Shown here: one piece after another, positions 16,865-25,212 of the stretch
How the letters are laid out: each line of letters begins with the position of its first letter
Position numbering within the stretch: position 1 is the first letter of the stretch
DNA from: Vibrio sp. 99-8-1
Lineage (GTDB): Bacteria; Pseudomonadota; Gammaproteobacteria; Enterobacterales; Vibrionaceae
DNA length: 64,000 nt
NCBI RefSeq assembly: GCF_013114595.1
Contig: NZ_VTXE01000005.1
Span: 108,660 to 172,659 of the forward strand
Direction: 5' to 3'
The notes under the pieces: generated by a model
What the model saw: only the letters and a program-made list of their open reading frames with translations
The model's database searches: none
Told to the model about the DNA's origin: nothing
Made by a program: the position numbers and the translations under genes

Positions 16865-16880
16865 GGTATAACGAAATACC
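16865..16880. promoter_or_regulatory. LacI-type operator, copy 3 (regulator gene)
   Basis: GGTATAACGAAATACC is the third copy of the palindrome with central CG, upstream of the LacI gene, consistent with autoregulation. Confidence 0.7.
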
Positions 16881-17066
16881 TAAGTGAAAAAGCATGGTAT
16901 AGGAAAAAGGAAAAAATCGTCAATAAAATTAATAAAAATTAACTTAAAATAATAATAAATTAATAATAATTAGCTTTAATCATTTGATTATCAAAGATAA
17001 AAAGGAAACAATAATCCAAGTAAAGAACATTGCTTGTGCTCAATCAGATTAAAATTAGGCAGAGAA

Positions 17067-17110
17067 CCCGGTTATTATGGCTGTGACAGTATTTCAACCG
17101 GGGATTTTTT
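17067..17110 (+). terminator. Orphan intrinsic terminator
   Basis: CCCGGTT (17067-17073) pairs with AACCGGG (17096-17102), and a run of six T follows at 17105-17110. It points along the plus strand, where no gene is annotated between 16773 and this place. It may end a small RNA transcribed from the region before it. The loop of 22 bases is long, which lowers confidence. Confidence 0.5.
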
Positions 17111-17123
17111 ATACAAGTTTCTC

Positions 17124-17221
17124 GTAACTATCTCGTTCTGTAGCTATCTCGTTCTGTAGCTATCTCGTTCTGTAACTATCTCGTTTTTTAACTATCTCGT
17201 TGTAGTAACCATCTCGCTGTA
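17124..17221. repeat. 16-bp tandem repeat, six copies
   Basis: A unit of the form GTARCTATCTCGTTCT is repeated. The core CTATCTCG (or CCATCTCG in the last copy) starts at 17128, 17144, 17160, 17176, 17192 and 17209, a period of 16 with one step of 17. The first three copies are nearly identical and the later ones diverge. Confidence 0.85.
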
Positions 17222-17350
17222 AGATGCCTCTAATACAAAAAAAAACCGTTAAACCAAATTACCCTTGATATACTCACGTAATCATTATCTCCTAGCCTGT
17301 TTAATGACCTTGATAAACTTAGCTGAAAATAATCTGCTTACAGGAGAAAT

Positions 17351-17383
17351 CCACACAAGCCAAAAGAACCTTAGCTTGTGTGG
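17351..17383 (-). terminator. Hairpin after the YfcC-family gene
   Basis: CCACACAAGC (17351-17360) pairs perfectly with GCTTGTGTGG (17374-17383). It lies 11 bases after the stop codon of the minus-strand carrier gene. There is no strong T run on the minus side, so termination efficiency is uncertain. Confidence 0.55.
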
Positions 17384-17394
17384 AAAAATAATAC

Positions 17395-18924
17395 TTAAGC
17401 CATTGCGACCTGTATAACCAACATTATCGCGCCAAAACCTAATACAAACACCACCATTGGCCAGACAAATTTTAGCCACTTATTGTAAGACATACCTAGC
17501 ATTTGCAACGTTGCCAATACCAATCCTGTTGGTGTCAAATATAACATCGCATACTGACCCCAATTATAAGCAGATACAACAATCTCACGAGGAATACCAA
17601 CCGTATCCGCTAGAGGTGCCATAATAGGCATGGATAGCACAGCAAGGCCTGATGAGGATGGAACAATAAAACCAAGCAGAGCAAATACCAACATTTGTGC
17701 CACAATAAATACGCCACCCTCCATTCCGGATACAAAATCCGACGCAGCGAAGAGAATAGTGTCAGAGATCATACCTTGTTCGAGTACTAAGTTAACACCA
17801 CGAGCAAGCCCAATAATCAAAGAGACTCCAACCAGTTCTGACGCTCCCTTAGTAAAAGATTCAACCAATGTTTTTTCTGAAAGGCCAGAAATAAACATGA
17901 TTAGAATAGTGATTGCCAAAAAGGAAGCCGCCATTGTAGGGAACCACCATCCACCAACGGATACCCCCCAAATCATCAATGGAAAGGCCAATATAAACAT
18001 TGCCAAAATAATCTTACGTCGAAGTGTAAATGGAATTTCATGACTCATATCCACGTCACTCATATAACGCGCTTCGAATTCTTCATGGTCATCATAGGTG
18101 TAAGAGAAACTAGGATCTGCCTTGACCTTTTTGCAATACCAATACATATAAGCACTCAACACGGCAAAGCCCACAATCAAACCAATAATTCGAAACTCAA
18201 TACCTTCGGTAAATGGAATACCGGCAGCGTTTGACGCTATAACAACCGAAAATGGATTAATGGTTGAAAAGGTTGTGCCCATTGAGCCAGCCATAAAGAT
18301 GGCCCCGACACAGACAATTGAGTCGTAGCCTAGTGACAGAAAGATAGGAACCAAGATTGGGTAAAAAGCAACAGCCTCTTCTTCTAGCCCGCATGTTGTC
18401 CCTCCCAATGCCATAACTAGGCAAACCGAAAAGACCAAGCCAAACTCTCGGCCTTTACTCTTTTTGGATAATGCGATCAATCCAGAATTAAATGCCCCGG
18501 TAGCATTTACCACGCCAATCATACCGCCAAGAACCAGTATGAAGACGATAACATCAGCTCCTTCTATGGTGCCCTCAACCATACTCTTGGTTATATCTCC
18601 AAGCCCCTTATGAACCGAAGGGACACGTTCATAGGTTCCCGGAACAGCAATAGGTTTACGAATAATACCGTTGGTAAACTGGTCAATCTTAATATTTACC
18701 CCTAGTTTGTCCAACTCTTGTTGACTCGCTGCAATACTCGTAACAGCGCCGGAAGGCGTTGCGATCGACAAGGTGCCAGACTCAGCACTATAAATAAGTT
18801 TTGAGTACGCCCCAGCGGGGATCATCCAAGTACACGCGACGGCCAATAAAGTAATGATAAATAAAATGGTAAAGGCACTCGGAAACGTTTTAAATCTTAA
18901 ACGAGGTAAAGCTATACTTGTCAT
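17395..18924 (-). CDS. YfcC-family carboxylate/amino-acid carrier
   Basis: A 509-residue inner-membrane protein with about 12 hydrophobic spans, of the YfcC / C4-dicarboxylate anaerobic carrier-like family. It begins with a span containing TILFIITLLAVACTWMIPAGAYS, has GVVNATGAFNSGLIAL, the central MALGGTTCGLEEEAVAFYPILVP loop, AGSMGTTFSTINPFSVVIAS and, near the C-terminus, LGFIVPSSSGLAVLSMPIMAPLAD and TPTGLVLATLQMLGMSYNKWLKFVWP. Substrates of this family are poorly known; some relatives are linked to arginine or ornithine exchange. An ArgR-type gene lies divergently, which hints at arginine-linked control. GGAG stands before the ATG. Confidence 0.85.
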   Translation of the reverse strand: MTSIALPRLRFKTFPSAFTILFIITLLAVACTWMIPAGAYSKLIYSAESGTLSIATPSGAVTSIAASQQELDKLGVNIKIDQFTNGIIRKPIAVPGTYERVPSVHKGLGDITKSMVEGTIEGADVIVFILVLGGMIGVVNATGAFNSGLIALSKKSKGREFGLVFSVCLVMALGGTTCGLEEEAVAFYPILVPIFLSLGYDSIVCVGAIFMAGSMGTTFSTINPFSVVIASNAAGIPFTEGIEFRIIGLIVGFAVLSAYMYWYCKKVKADPSFSYTYDDHEEFEARYMSDVDMSHEIPFTLRRKIILAMFILAFPLMIWGVSVGGWWFPTMAASFLAITILIMFISGLSEKTLVESFTKGASELVGVSLIIGLARGVNLVLEQGMISDTILFAASDFVSGMEGGVFIVAQMLVFALLGFIVPSSSGLAVLSMPIMAPLADTVGIPREIVVSAYNWGQYAMLYLTPTGLVLATLQMLGMSYNKWLKFVWPMVVFVLGFGAIMLVIQVAMA

Positions 18925-19721
18925 TGTTTAATCTCCATTTCGTTGATCCAGCACTTTCCGCACCAGAGCAATATCGGATGTTTCAGTTATTTTTTAAAGA
19001 ATTTAGAACACAGAAAAAGTAAGAGTTAAGTTATTATCTAACCTCTTTAAGTTATCAATTTAATATATTAAACACTGGAAAGATTAACGACAAAAATCAA
19101 CCTTCCCTTTCTGAAAGATAATATACTCCTGACAAAATATAATAATTTGATTACCTTCACAAAAATATAATCATATAGAAAAGCAACAAAAATAACATCA
19201 TATAGAAAAGCAACAAAAATAACATCATATAGAAAAGCAACAAAAATAACATCATATAGAAAAGCAACAAAAATAACATCTAACTATCTGAAAACAATAA
19301 CAACACTAAAAAAATCACTTCTTTTTGTCACTTCCATCCAATCCGTTTTGAATAGTTATCTACCTCCAATAGATATTAATATGAAAATTAAAAAATAAAT
19401 ATATACACAAAAGAAAAGCCAAATTAATTAAAAGATCATTCACGCAACAATTTAAATATTTACAACTTTAAACTGAACACCGTTAAAATTACATAAACAT
19501 TATATTTTACCGGTTAGGATTAATATCATTCTGCTCTAGCCCTTGAGAAAGGTGACAGAGAAGATGTTTTAAATCCATCGCGAACCAAAAGAAATTCACT
19601 AAAAACTAACCAGAAAACCAGCATATACACCCAGTTTTATAAATTTTTGTGCCATATTCCACTGAAACCGCTTTTTCTCGGCGTTAAACTAGAGAAACTC
19701 AACTCATTAAGCTATCAACTC
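18925..19721. promoter_or_regulatory. Divergent gap with tandem repeats between yfcC-like and argR-like genes
   Basis: The gap of about 800 bases is extremely AT-rich and holds the fourfold 27-bp repeat. No protein gene is supported. I did not find a clear ARG box (TGAAT/ATTCA pair) by eye, so direct ArgR control of the carrier is unproven. Confidence 0.4.
19171..19278. repeat. 27-bp tandem repeat, four identical copies
   Basis: Copies start at 19171, 19198, 19225 and 19252 with TCATATAGAAAAGCAACAAA and seven further bases, and appear identical. The unit contains stop codons in every plus frame I checked, so it is non-coding. The copies abut without spacers, so it is not a CRISPR. It lies about 250 bases before the carrier gene start. 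Confidence 0.95.
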
Positions 19722-20198
19722 ATGTCAAAAAATACTCAATCTGATGAAATTGCTAAAACAGTAAAAGAGATAATTCTCAACGAAACTGTCCACTCACAAG
19801 CTCAATTGATTTCTATGCTTGAGCAACAGGGTTTTGGCAAGCTTCATCAATCTATGATGTCACGTATTTTGACTAAGTTAGGCGCGGTTCGGGTACTCGA
19901 TAGTGACCATCATCTGTTTTATCAAATACCTCATGAACTCGATATGCCCTCAACCAAGACGAATATCGAACAAATGGTTAACGATATCGACTGGAATCAT
20001 GCCTTTATAATTATCAAAACAACGCCTTCTGCAGCAGAGCTGGTCGCTCGATTAGTGGATTCTGTTCGTTATAATCTGGGTATTATGGGGGTAGTTTCTG
20101 GTGATGACACCATTTTCATCACTCCACAAACCGGAGTGAATCCACAACAACTTTCAGAAAAACTGAACCGTTTTTTTAACCTAACTATACCCAAGTAA
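19722..20198 (+). CDS. argR: ArgR-family transcriptional regulator (paralogue)
   Basis: A 158-residue ArgR-type protein from the ATG at 19722; an upstream ATG at 19647 would add 25 residues that do not resemble the family. The N-terminal winged helix reads LISMLEQQGFGKLHQSMMSRILTKLGAVRV, with the S-R-x-L-x-x-L motif of ArgR. The C-terminal domain holds IIKTTPSAAELVARLVDSV and the MGVVSGDDTIFITP stretch; the usual GTIAGDDT is altered to GVVSGDDT, but the two Asp that bind arginine in ArgR hexamers are kept. Vibrios usually carry a housekeeping argR near mdh, so this one is likely a second, specialised copy for the divergent YfcC-type carrier. Confidence 0.82.
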   Translation: MSKNTQSDEIAKTVKEIILNETVHSQAQLISMLEQQGFGKLHQSMMSRILTKLGAVRVLDSDHHLFYQIPHELDMPSTKTNIEQMVNDIDWNHAFIIIKTTPSAAELVARLVDSVRYNLGIMGVVSGDDTIFITPQTGVNPQQLSEKLNRFFNLTIPK

Positions 20199-20236
20199 CC
20201 TTAACGAGCTTGAGTGTACATTTCTGCCAACACAAA

Positions 20237-20265
20237 AAAGTGGAGTGCGTTGGCATCTCCACTTT
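20237..20265. terminator. Bidirectional terminator between argR-like and DUF2189 genes
   Basis: AAAGTGGAG (20237-20245) pairs with CTCCACTTT (20257-20265). On the minus strand the stem runs into TTTTTT, and on the plus strand into a T-rich tail ending in TTTT. It can end both convergent transcripts. Confidence 0.75.
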
Positions 20266-20301
20266 CTTAGTTTGTCTTTTGAAGCTAATGAATAGATACG
20301 G

Positions 20302-21099
20302 CTAAATATCATCCTCACGTTTAATCGTCGCATGGTATGCATGCCATGTTCCATAACCTAATATCGGCATGGTAAAGAGCATCCCTACACCAAATGTCGC
20401 AAAGCCAATCAAGATACCGCCGCATATAGTGGCAGCCCAGACTATCATCGCCGGAATGTTAGACTTAACCGCATTAAAACTGGTAAACACAGCACTCATC
20501 ATATCTACATTTTTTTCCATCATTAGCGGGATAGAAAAAGCAGAAATAGAAAAGATGATCGCCGCGATAACGAAACCAACTATTGATCCGATGACTAAGA
20601 AAGGGAGAAACTCAGCTAATGGCGCTCCCTGAACAGACGGGTAAAGTGCGTGCAATAGCGCTGCGATACGCATCCAAAATATCATGGCAACGGTGAGCAA
20701 TACCGCAAATGCCCATTGTGACGACGAGTTTCTGCCAATGGCTTTCATTGAATGCCATAAACTGGCACTTTTGCCCTGCTCTCTCTCCCAGCTTGCGTCA
20801 TATAAGCCGAGAGCAAGGAATGGCCCAATAAGCATATAAACCACTAACGCAGGCATCACCACTAAATGCGTACCCTGCCACTGTATCAGTAACACAATAC
20901 TGATTGCAGCACCCATAAAGCATAAGCCATAAAATGCGCTAATCAGTGGCATTCGTATAAAGTCGTGTAAGCCTAAGGCTAACCAGTGAAAAGGAGCAGA
21001 GACACTTAGTTGATTACATGGAATGGTGCGAGCATATTGGCTGTTCGGCACCTCTTTTTTTTTGGCATGCATGTCCGAGGGGTTCAGTGTACGCGGCAT
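20302..21099 (-). CDS. DUF2189 membrane protein
   Basis: A 265-residue inner-membrane protein of the DUF2189 family, with about six hydrophobic spans. Typical parts are the WLALGLHDFIRMPLISAFYGLCFM opening, PFLALGLYDASWEREQGKSAS in the first loop and FSISAFSIPLMMEKNVDMMSAVFTSFNAVKSN later. A longer reading from 21132 is possible, but AAGGAGG lies right before the ATG at 21099. It is divergent from the cytochrome oxidase operon, and DUF2189 genes are often near oxidase genes, but no function is established for the family. Confidence 0.82.
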   Translation of the reverse strand: MPRTLNPSDMHAKKKEVPNSQYARTIPCNQLSVSAPFHWLALGLHDFIRMPLISAFYGLCFMGAAISIVLLIQWQGTHLVVMPALVVYMLIGPFLALGLYDASWEREQGKSASLWHSMKAIGRNSSSQWAFAVLLTVAMIFWMRIAALLHALYPSVQGAPLAEFLPFLVIGSIVGFVIAAIIFSISAFSIPLMMEKNVDMMSAVFTSFNAVKSNIPAMIVWAATICGGILIGFATFGVGMLFTMPILGYGTWHAYHATIKREDDI

Positions 21100-21661
21100 A
21101 CATCCTCCTTGATCGATTCTCGTTAATCGCACCTGTTGTTGATGCGTTGAAATTCGATGCCCAGCCTAAAACTACTCAATCATAAAGCGATGCATCACAT
21201 TTAGTCATACGCAGGCTCACGGCCAACTATCTTTAACTCACAGCTACACGTCGCGCATTAACATATTGTTAACTATTGACCAGTTAGATAGCATTTGCAA
21301 ACTGTCTATTTTATAAACGCATCACCACTCTGCTTCCGATTCAAACAGAAACCATAAAATACAATACGTTATACCAAAGTTCTATTTACAAAATTTATTC
21401 TACCAAAGCACTTTTTTGTTAATAAAACTATTAAATCTTGAACATCCAATGATCTGATACTAGCCTTTCGTTAACAAATAAATAACATTTAACTACCATG
21501 TGTGACTGCGTCAACGTCACACATCAGGACAACTTGGTCAACGTAACTCAGTTTGCTTTATGTGGTCGTACTTAAGGATGTAGTAGAACTTAAAGTGGAA
21601 TACGCACTTAAAGGTAAAAAAGCACTTAGGTTTATATTGCAACATGTCAGGGAGAGATCGT
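21100..21661. promoter_or_regulatory. Upstream region of the cytochrome oxidase operon
   Basis: The gap of 562 bases between the DUF2189 gene and coxB has no supportable gene. It contains the perfect inverted repeat at 21498-21524 and AT-rich DNA that probably holds both promoters. Confidence 0.5.
21498..21524. promoter_or_regulatory. Perfect 9-bp inverted repeat upstream of coxB
   Basis: ATGTGTGAC (21498-21506) and GTCACACAT (21516-21524) are exact reverse complements with a 9-base spacer. The TGTGA/TCACA halves are 11 bases apart, not the 6 needed for CRP, so it is some other regulator site or a leader hairpin, about 140 bases before coxB. Confidence 0.6.
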
Positions 21662-22849
21662 GTGCATCGTTTTTCGATTCTACGAACACTGGTTAGCTGC
21701 GCTCTATTTTTACATTTAAGCTCTGTTGCTAATGCGGCAACGGAGTTCAATTTAACGCAGGGCGTCACTCGGATCAGTGAAGAGGTTTATCACCTCCATA
21801 TGCTGATTTTTTATATCTGTTGCGCCATTGCTGCGGTTGTCTTTGGCATTATGTTCTACTCCATCATTCATCACCGAAAATCCAAAGGCGCCGTTGCTGC
21901 CGACTTTCATGAAAGTACTAAGGTCGAAATCATCTGGACGGTAATCCCCGTAATCATTCTTATCGCAATGGCAATCCCTGCGACCAAAACCTTGGTCGCA
22001 ATGGAAGACACCAGTAAATCGGACATTACGATAAAAGTGACCGGGTCACAGTGGAAATGGCATTACCACTATTTTGGCGAAGATATTGAGTTTTTAAGTT
22101 TACTCAGCACAGCCGTAGAACAGATTGAAGGGGACGAAGAGAAAGGCGAACACTACCTGCTAGAAGTGAACAATCCTCTGGTTCTGCCTATCAATAAAAA
22201 AATCCGATTTCTGCTGACCTCTGATGATGTTATCCACTCTTGGTGGGTGCCCGACTTTGCTGTGAAAAAAGACACTATTCCCGGATTTATTAACGAAGCA
22301 TGGACAAGAATCGATAAACCCGGCATCTATCGAGGCCAATGCGCAGAACTATGTGGACGCGCTCATGGCTTCATGCCGATTGTGGTTCACGCCATGACAG
22401 AAGAGAACTACCAGCAGTGGTTAGTGGACAAAAAACAGCAAATGGCCGAAGAAAAAGCCAAAGCTGAACTAGCCCTGTCCAGCAGCATGCCAATGGATCA
22501 ATTAATGGCGATTGGAGAACAAGCTTACCTAGAACGCTGCGCGGTATGTCATCAAACCACCGGACTAGGCATTCCTAGCGTTTTCCCAGCCATTAAGGGA
22601 AGCAAAATCGCAACGGGAGATCTCTCTACCCATATCGACACCGTTGTTAATGGTCGGCCGGGAACCGCTATGCAGGCGTTTATTAACCAAATGACTCAGC
22701 AAGAACTCGCCGCGGTCATCACCTACCAACGTAACGCTTGGGGCAATGATACTGGCGATGTGATTCAGGCTTCAGACATAAACAACTTTATAAATGCTGC
22801 AACAGAGCCAGATAAAGAATCAGAAATCAGCTCGGAGGACAAACAATGA
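21662..22849 (+). CDS. coxB: Cytochrome c oxidase subunit II with fused cytochrome c domain
   Basis: A 395-residue precursor from GTG 21662, with a signal peptide of about 25 residues (SCALFLHLSSVANA), two membrane spans, a periplasmic cupredoxin domain and a C-terminal haem domain. The CuA site is complete: the His in DDVIHSWWVPDF and C-x3-C-x3-H-x2-M in GQCAELCGRAHGFM. The haem c motif is CAVCH in the last third, so this is a caa3-like subunit that can take electrons through its own haem. A reading from ATG 21644 is possible, but GGGAG lies seven bases before the GTG. The next gene overlaps by four bases (ATGA). Confidence 0.93.
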   Translation: MHRFSILRTLVSCALFLHLSSVANAATEFNLTQGVTRISEEVYHLHMLIFYICCAIAAVVFGIMFYSIIHHRKSKGAVAADFHESTKVEIIWTVIPVIILIAMAIPATKTLVAMEDTSKSDITIKVTGSQWKWHYHYFGEDIEFLSLLSTAVEQIEGDEEKGEHYLLEVNNPLVLPINKKIRFLLTSDDVIHSWWVPDFAVKKDTIPGFINEAWTRIDKPGIYRGQCAELCGRAHGFMPIVVHAMTEENYQQWLVDKKQQMAEEKAKAELALSSSMPMDQLMAIGEQAYLERCAVCHQTTGLGIPSVFPAIKGSKIATGDLSTHIDTVVNGRPGTAMQAFINQMTQQELAAVITYQRNAWGNDTGDVIQASDINNFINAATEPDKESEISSEDKQ

Positions 22850-24504
22850 GACCTTCAACCGAGAGTCATAAGAAGATGTCACCTGTAGAGTCTCAATCAA
22901 GCGTGAGCGGAACAATGCCTGATGGAACAATACCTGATTCGCCAGTGGACTCTCATGACCATCACGTACCAACAGGTTGGGCTCGCTGGGTCTATTCCAC
23001 CAACCACAAAGATATCGGTACGCTGTATTTGCTTTTCAGTCTTGCCATGTTCTTTATTGGTGGTGCAATGGCAATGATCATTCGTGCCGAACTGTTTCAG
23101 CCGGGATTACAACTTGTTGATCCGGAGTTTTTTAACCAGATGACCACCGTTCATGGTCTTATCATGGTGTTTGGTGCCGTAATGCCTGCCTTTACCGGCC
23201 TTGCTAACTGGATGATACCCATGATGATTGGTGCTCCAGATATGGCATTGCCGCGAATGAACAACCTAAGTTTCTGGATACTGCCTTTCGCCTTTCTTAT
23301 ATTACTGGCCTCTCTATTTACTGAAGGGGGCGGACCCAATTTTGGTTGGACGTTTTACGCACCACTCTCCACCACCTATGGACCAGACAGTACCGCTCTG
23401 TTTGTCTTCTCTGTTCACATAATGGGCATCAGTTCCATCATGGGGGCGATTAACGTTATCGTCACCATATTTAATATGCGCGCACCGGGTATGACATTGA
23501 TGAAAATGCCCATGTTCGTTTGGACTTGGCTCATCACTGCATTTTTACTTATCGCGGTAATGCCTGTTTTGGCGGGTGCGGTAACCATGGTGTTAACCGA
23601 TAAATATTTTGGCACCAGTTTTTTTGATGCTGCCGGAGGGGGCGACCCCGTTATGTTTCAGCATATATTCTGGTTCTTTGGTCACCCTGAAGTGTACATC
23701 ATGATCTTACCCTCTTTTGGCATCATGTCGGCCATAATTCCCGCCTTCTCGGGTAAAAAACTGTTCGGTTATCACTCCATGGTGTACGCCACTGTAAGCA
23801 TTGCACTACTGTCATTTTTAGTATGGGCGCACCATATGTTCACCACTGGTATGCCGGTGTTTGCTGAGTTGTTCTTTATGTACTGCACCATGCTTATTTC
23901 CGTCCCTACCGGAGTAAAAGTGTTTAACTGGGTCGCGACCATGTGGCGAGGTGCACTCACCTTTGAGACTCCAATGTTATTTGCCATCGCCTTTATTGTG
24001 CTGTTTACCATTGGTGGTTTCTCTGGGTTAATGCTGGCCATTGTTCCGGCGGATTTTCAGTACCACGACACCTACTTTGTGGTGGCTCATTTCCACTATG
24101 TTCTCGTCTCCGGTGCGGTTTTCTCCATTATGGCAGCAGCGTATTACTGGCTGCCTAAGTGGACAGGAAACATGTATAACCAAACCCTAAGCTTATGGCA
24201 CTTTTGGACTTCGGTTATCTCGGTCAATATTTTGTTTTTTCCAATGCACTTTCTCGGTCTTGCCGGTATGCCAAGACGAATCCCCGACTATGCTATTCAG
24301 TTTGCCGATGTGAATCAGGTGGTCTCTATTGGTGGCTTTGCTTTTGGTATTTCTCAACTGCTGTTTTTGTGGGTAGTAATTAAGTGCATCCGTGGTGGCG
24401 AAAAAGCGCCCGCCAAACCATGGGATAGAGCCGAAGGACTAGAGTGGACCGTCCCCAGTCCTGCCCCTCATCACACCTTTGAACAACCACCTAAAGTGGA
24501 TTAG
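22846..24504 (+). CDS. coxA: Cytochrome c oxidase subunit I
   Basis: A 552-residue haem-copper oxidase subunit I with 12 membrane spans. The active-site motifs are all present: WFFGHPEVYIMILP (CuB histidine cross-linked to tyrosine), WAHHMFTTG (the CuB His pair) and HDTYFVVAHFHYVL (haem a3 and haem a histidines), plus KLFGYHSMVYA with the K-channel lysine. The first 45 residues are a hydrophilic, Ser/Pro-rich extension before GWARWVYSTNHKDIG, longer than in many homologues. CGGAGGA precedes the ATG. It is the proton-pumping core of the aa3-type oxidase encoded by this operon. Confidence 0.97.
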   Translation: MRPSTESHKKMSPVESQSSVSGTMPDGTIPDSPVDSHDHHVPTGWARWVYSTNHKDIGTLYLLFSLAMFFIGGAMAMIIRAELFQPGLQLVDPEFFNQMTTVHGLIMVFGAVMPAFTGLANWMIPMMIGAPDMALPRMNNLSFWILPFAFLILLASLFTEGGGPNFGWTFYAPLSTTYGPDSTALFVFSVHIMGISSIMGAINVIVTIFNMRAPGMTLMKMPMFVWTWLITAFLLIAVMPVLAGAVTMVLTDKYFGTSFFDAAGGGDPVMFQHIFWFFGHPEVYIMILPSFGIMSAIIPAFSGKKLFGYHSMVYATVSIALLSFLVWAHHMFTTGMPVFAELFFMYCTMLISVPTGVKVFNWVATMWRGALTFETPMLFAIAFIVLFTIGGFSGLMLAIVPADFQYHDTYFVVAHFHYVLVSGAVFSIMAAAYYWLPKWTGNMYNQTLSLWHFWTSVISVNILFFPMHFLGLAGMPRRIPDYAIQFADVNQVVSIGGFAFGISQLLFLWVVIKCIRGGEKAPAKPWDRAEGLEWTVPSPAPHHTFEQPPKVD

Positions 24505-24513
24505 GTTGCGACT

Positions 24514-25212
24514 ATGACTATGCCAAACAATCAATCACCACCAGACGACCAGAAGCCAGTCAGTCAACGCTCGCAAGGGGAGCAAAAAAACCGAAAACTG
24601 ACGGCTAAGCTCATCGTGGCCACGGTAGCTATGTTCGGATTTGGCTACGCGTTAGTGCCCCTTTATGATGTTATGTGTGACGTGCTAGGTATTAACGGTA
24701 AAACCAATGAGGTAGCCGCAGTCCAACCATTGGGAATGCAAATTGATAAATCGCGTCGCATCGACGTTGAGCTAATGGCGCATATTCCAGCCAATATGCC
24801 TTGGCAGCTAAAACCCGCCAACAGAGTGCTAACCGTTCACCCCGGTCAAGTTATTCAAACGGTCTATTACGCCACCAACCTTTCAAAAAGAGATTTAGTT
24901 GGTCAAGCGGTGCCCTCGGTTTCCCCCGGTTTGGCAGCCAGTTACTTTAACAAAATGGAATGCTTCTGTTTTAGCAAACAACCGCTAAAAGCCGGCGAAA
25001 GTGCCGAACTCGCACTGATGTTTTATATCGAACCCACGATTCCAGATTCCGTCCACACTCTGACACTCTCCTATACCCTATTTGATATCAGCGACCAACA
25101 AGCATCATCACAGGACGGTTCCATAGTCGTGACAAAGAGAGAAACCGATCCGTCAACAAACCATGATATCGCAATGACGAAAACCGAACTTACTTTAAGG
25201 AGCATGCAATGA
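24514..25212 (+). CDS. ctaG: Cytochrome c oxidase assembly protein CtaG/Cox11
   Basis: A 232-residue copper chaperone that delivers copper to CuB of subunit I. It has a polar N-terminus, a single span (LIVATVAMFGFGYALVPLYDVMCDVLG) and a periplasmic immunoglobulin-like domain with the copper-binding motif CFCF in NKMECFCFSKQPLKAGE. YDVMCDVLGINGKT right after the span is a typical Cox11 feature. It starts nine bases after coxA. The end overlaps coxC by four bases. Confidence 0.93.
   Translation: MTMPNNQSPPDDQKPVSQRSQGEQKNRKLTAKLIVATVAMFGFGYALVPLYDVMCDVLGINGKTNEVAAVQPLGMQIDKSRRIDVELMAHIPANMPWQLKPANRVLTVHPGQVIQTVYYATNLSKRDLVGQAVPSVSPGLAASYFNKMECFCFSKQPLKAGESAELALMFYIEPTIPDSVHTLTLSYTLFDISDQQASSQDGSIVVTKRETDPSTNHDIAMTKTELTLRSMQ

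Larger units (their letters stand above)
16773..17394. other. Gap with operator, orphan terminator and tandem repeats
   Basis: This 622-base gap holds operator copy 3, an AT-rich stretch, a plus-strand terminator-like hairpin without an annotated gene, a sixfold 16-bp repeat and a hairpin after the YfcC gene. No protein-coding gene is convincing here. Confidence 0.5.

Noticed and set aside
19171..19278. CRISPR array
   Set aside because: The 27-bp units are joined directly without unique spacers and no cas genes are nearby.
21498..21524. CRP site before coxB
   Set aside because: The TGTGA/TCACA halves are 11 bases apart, not six.
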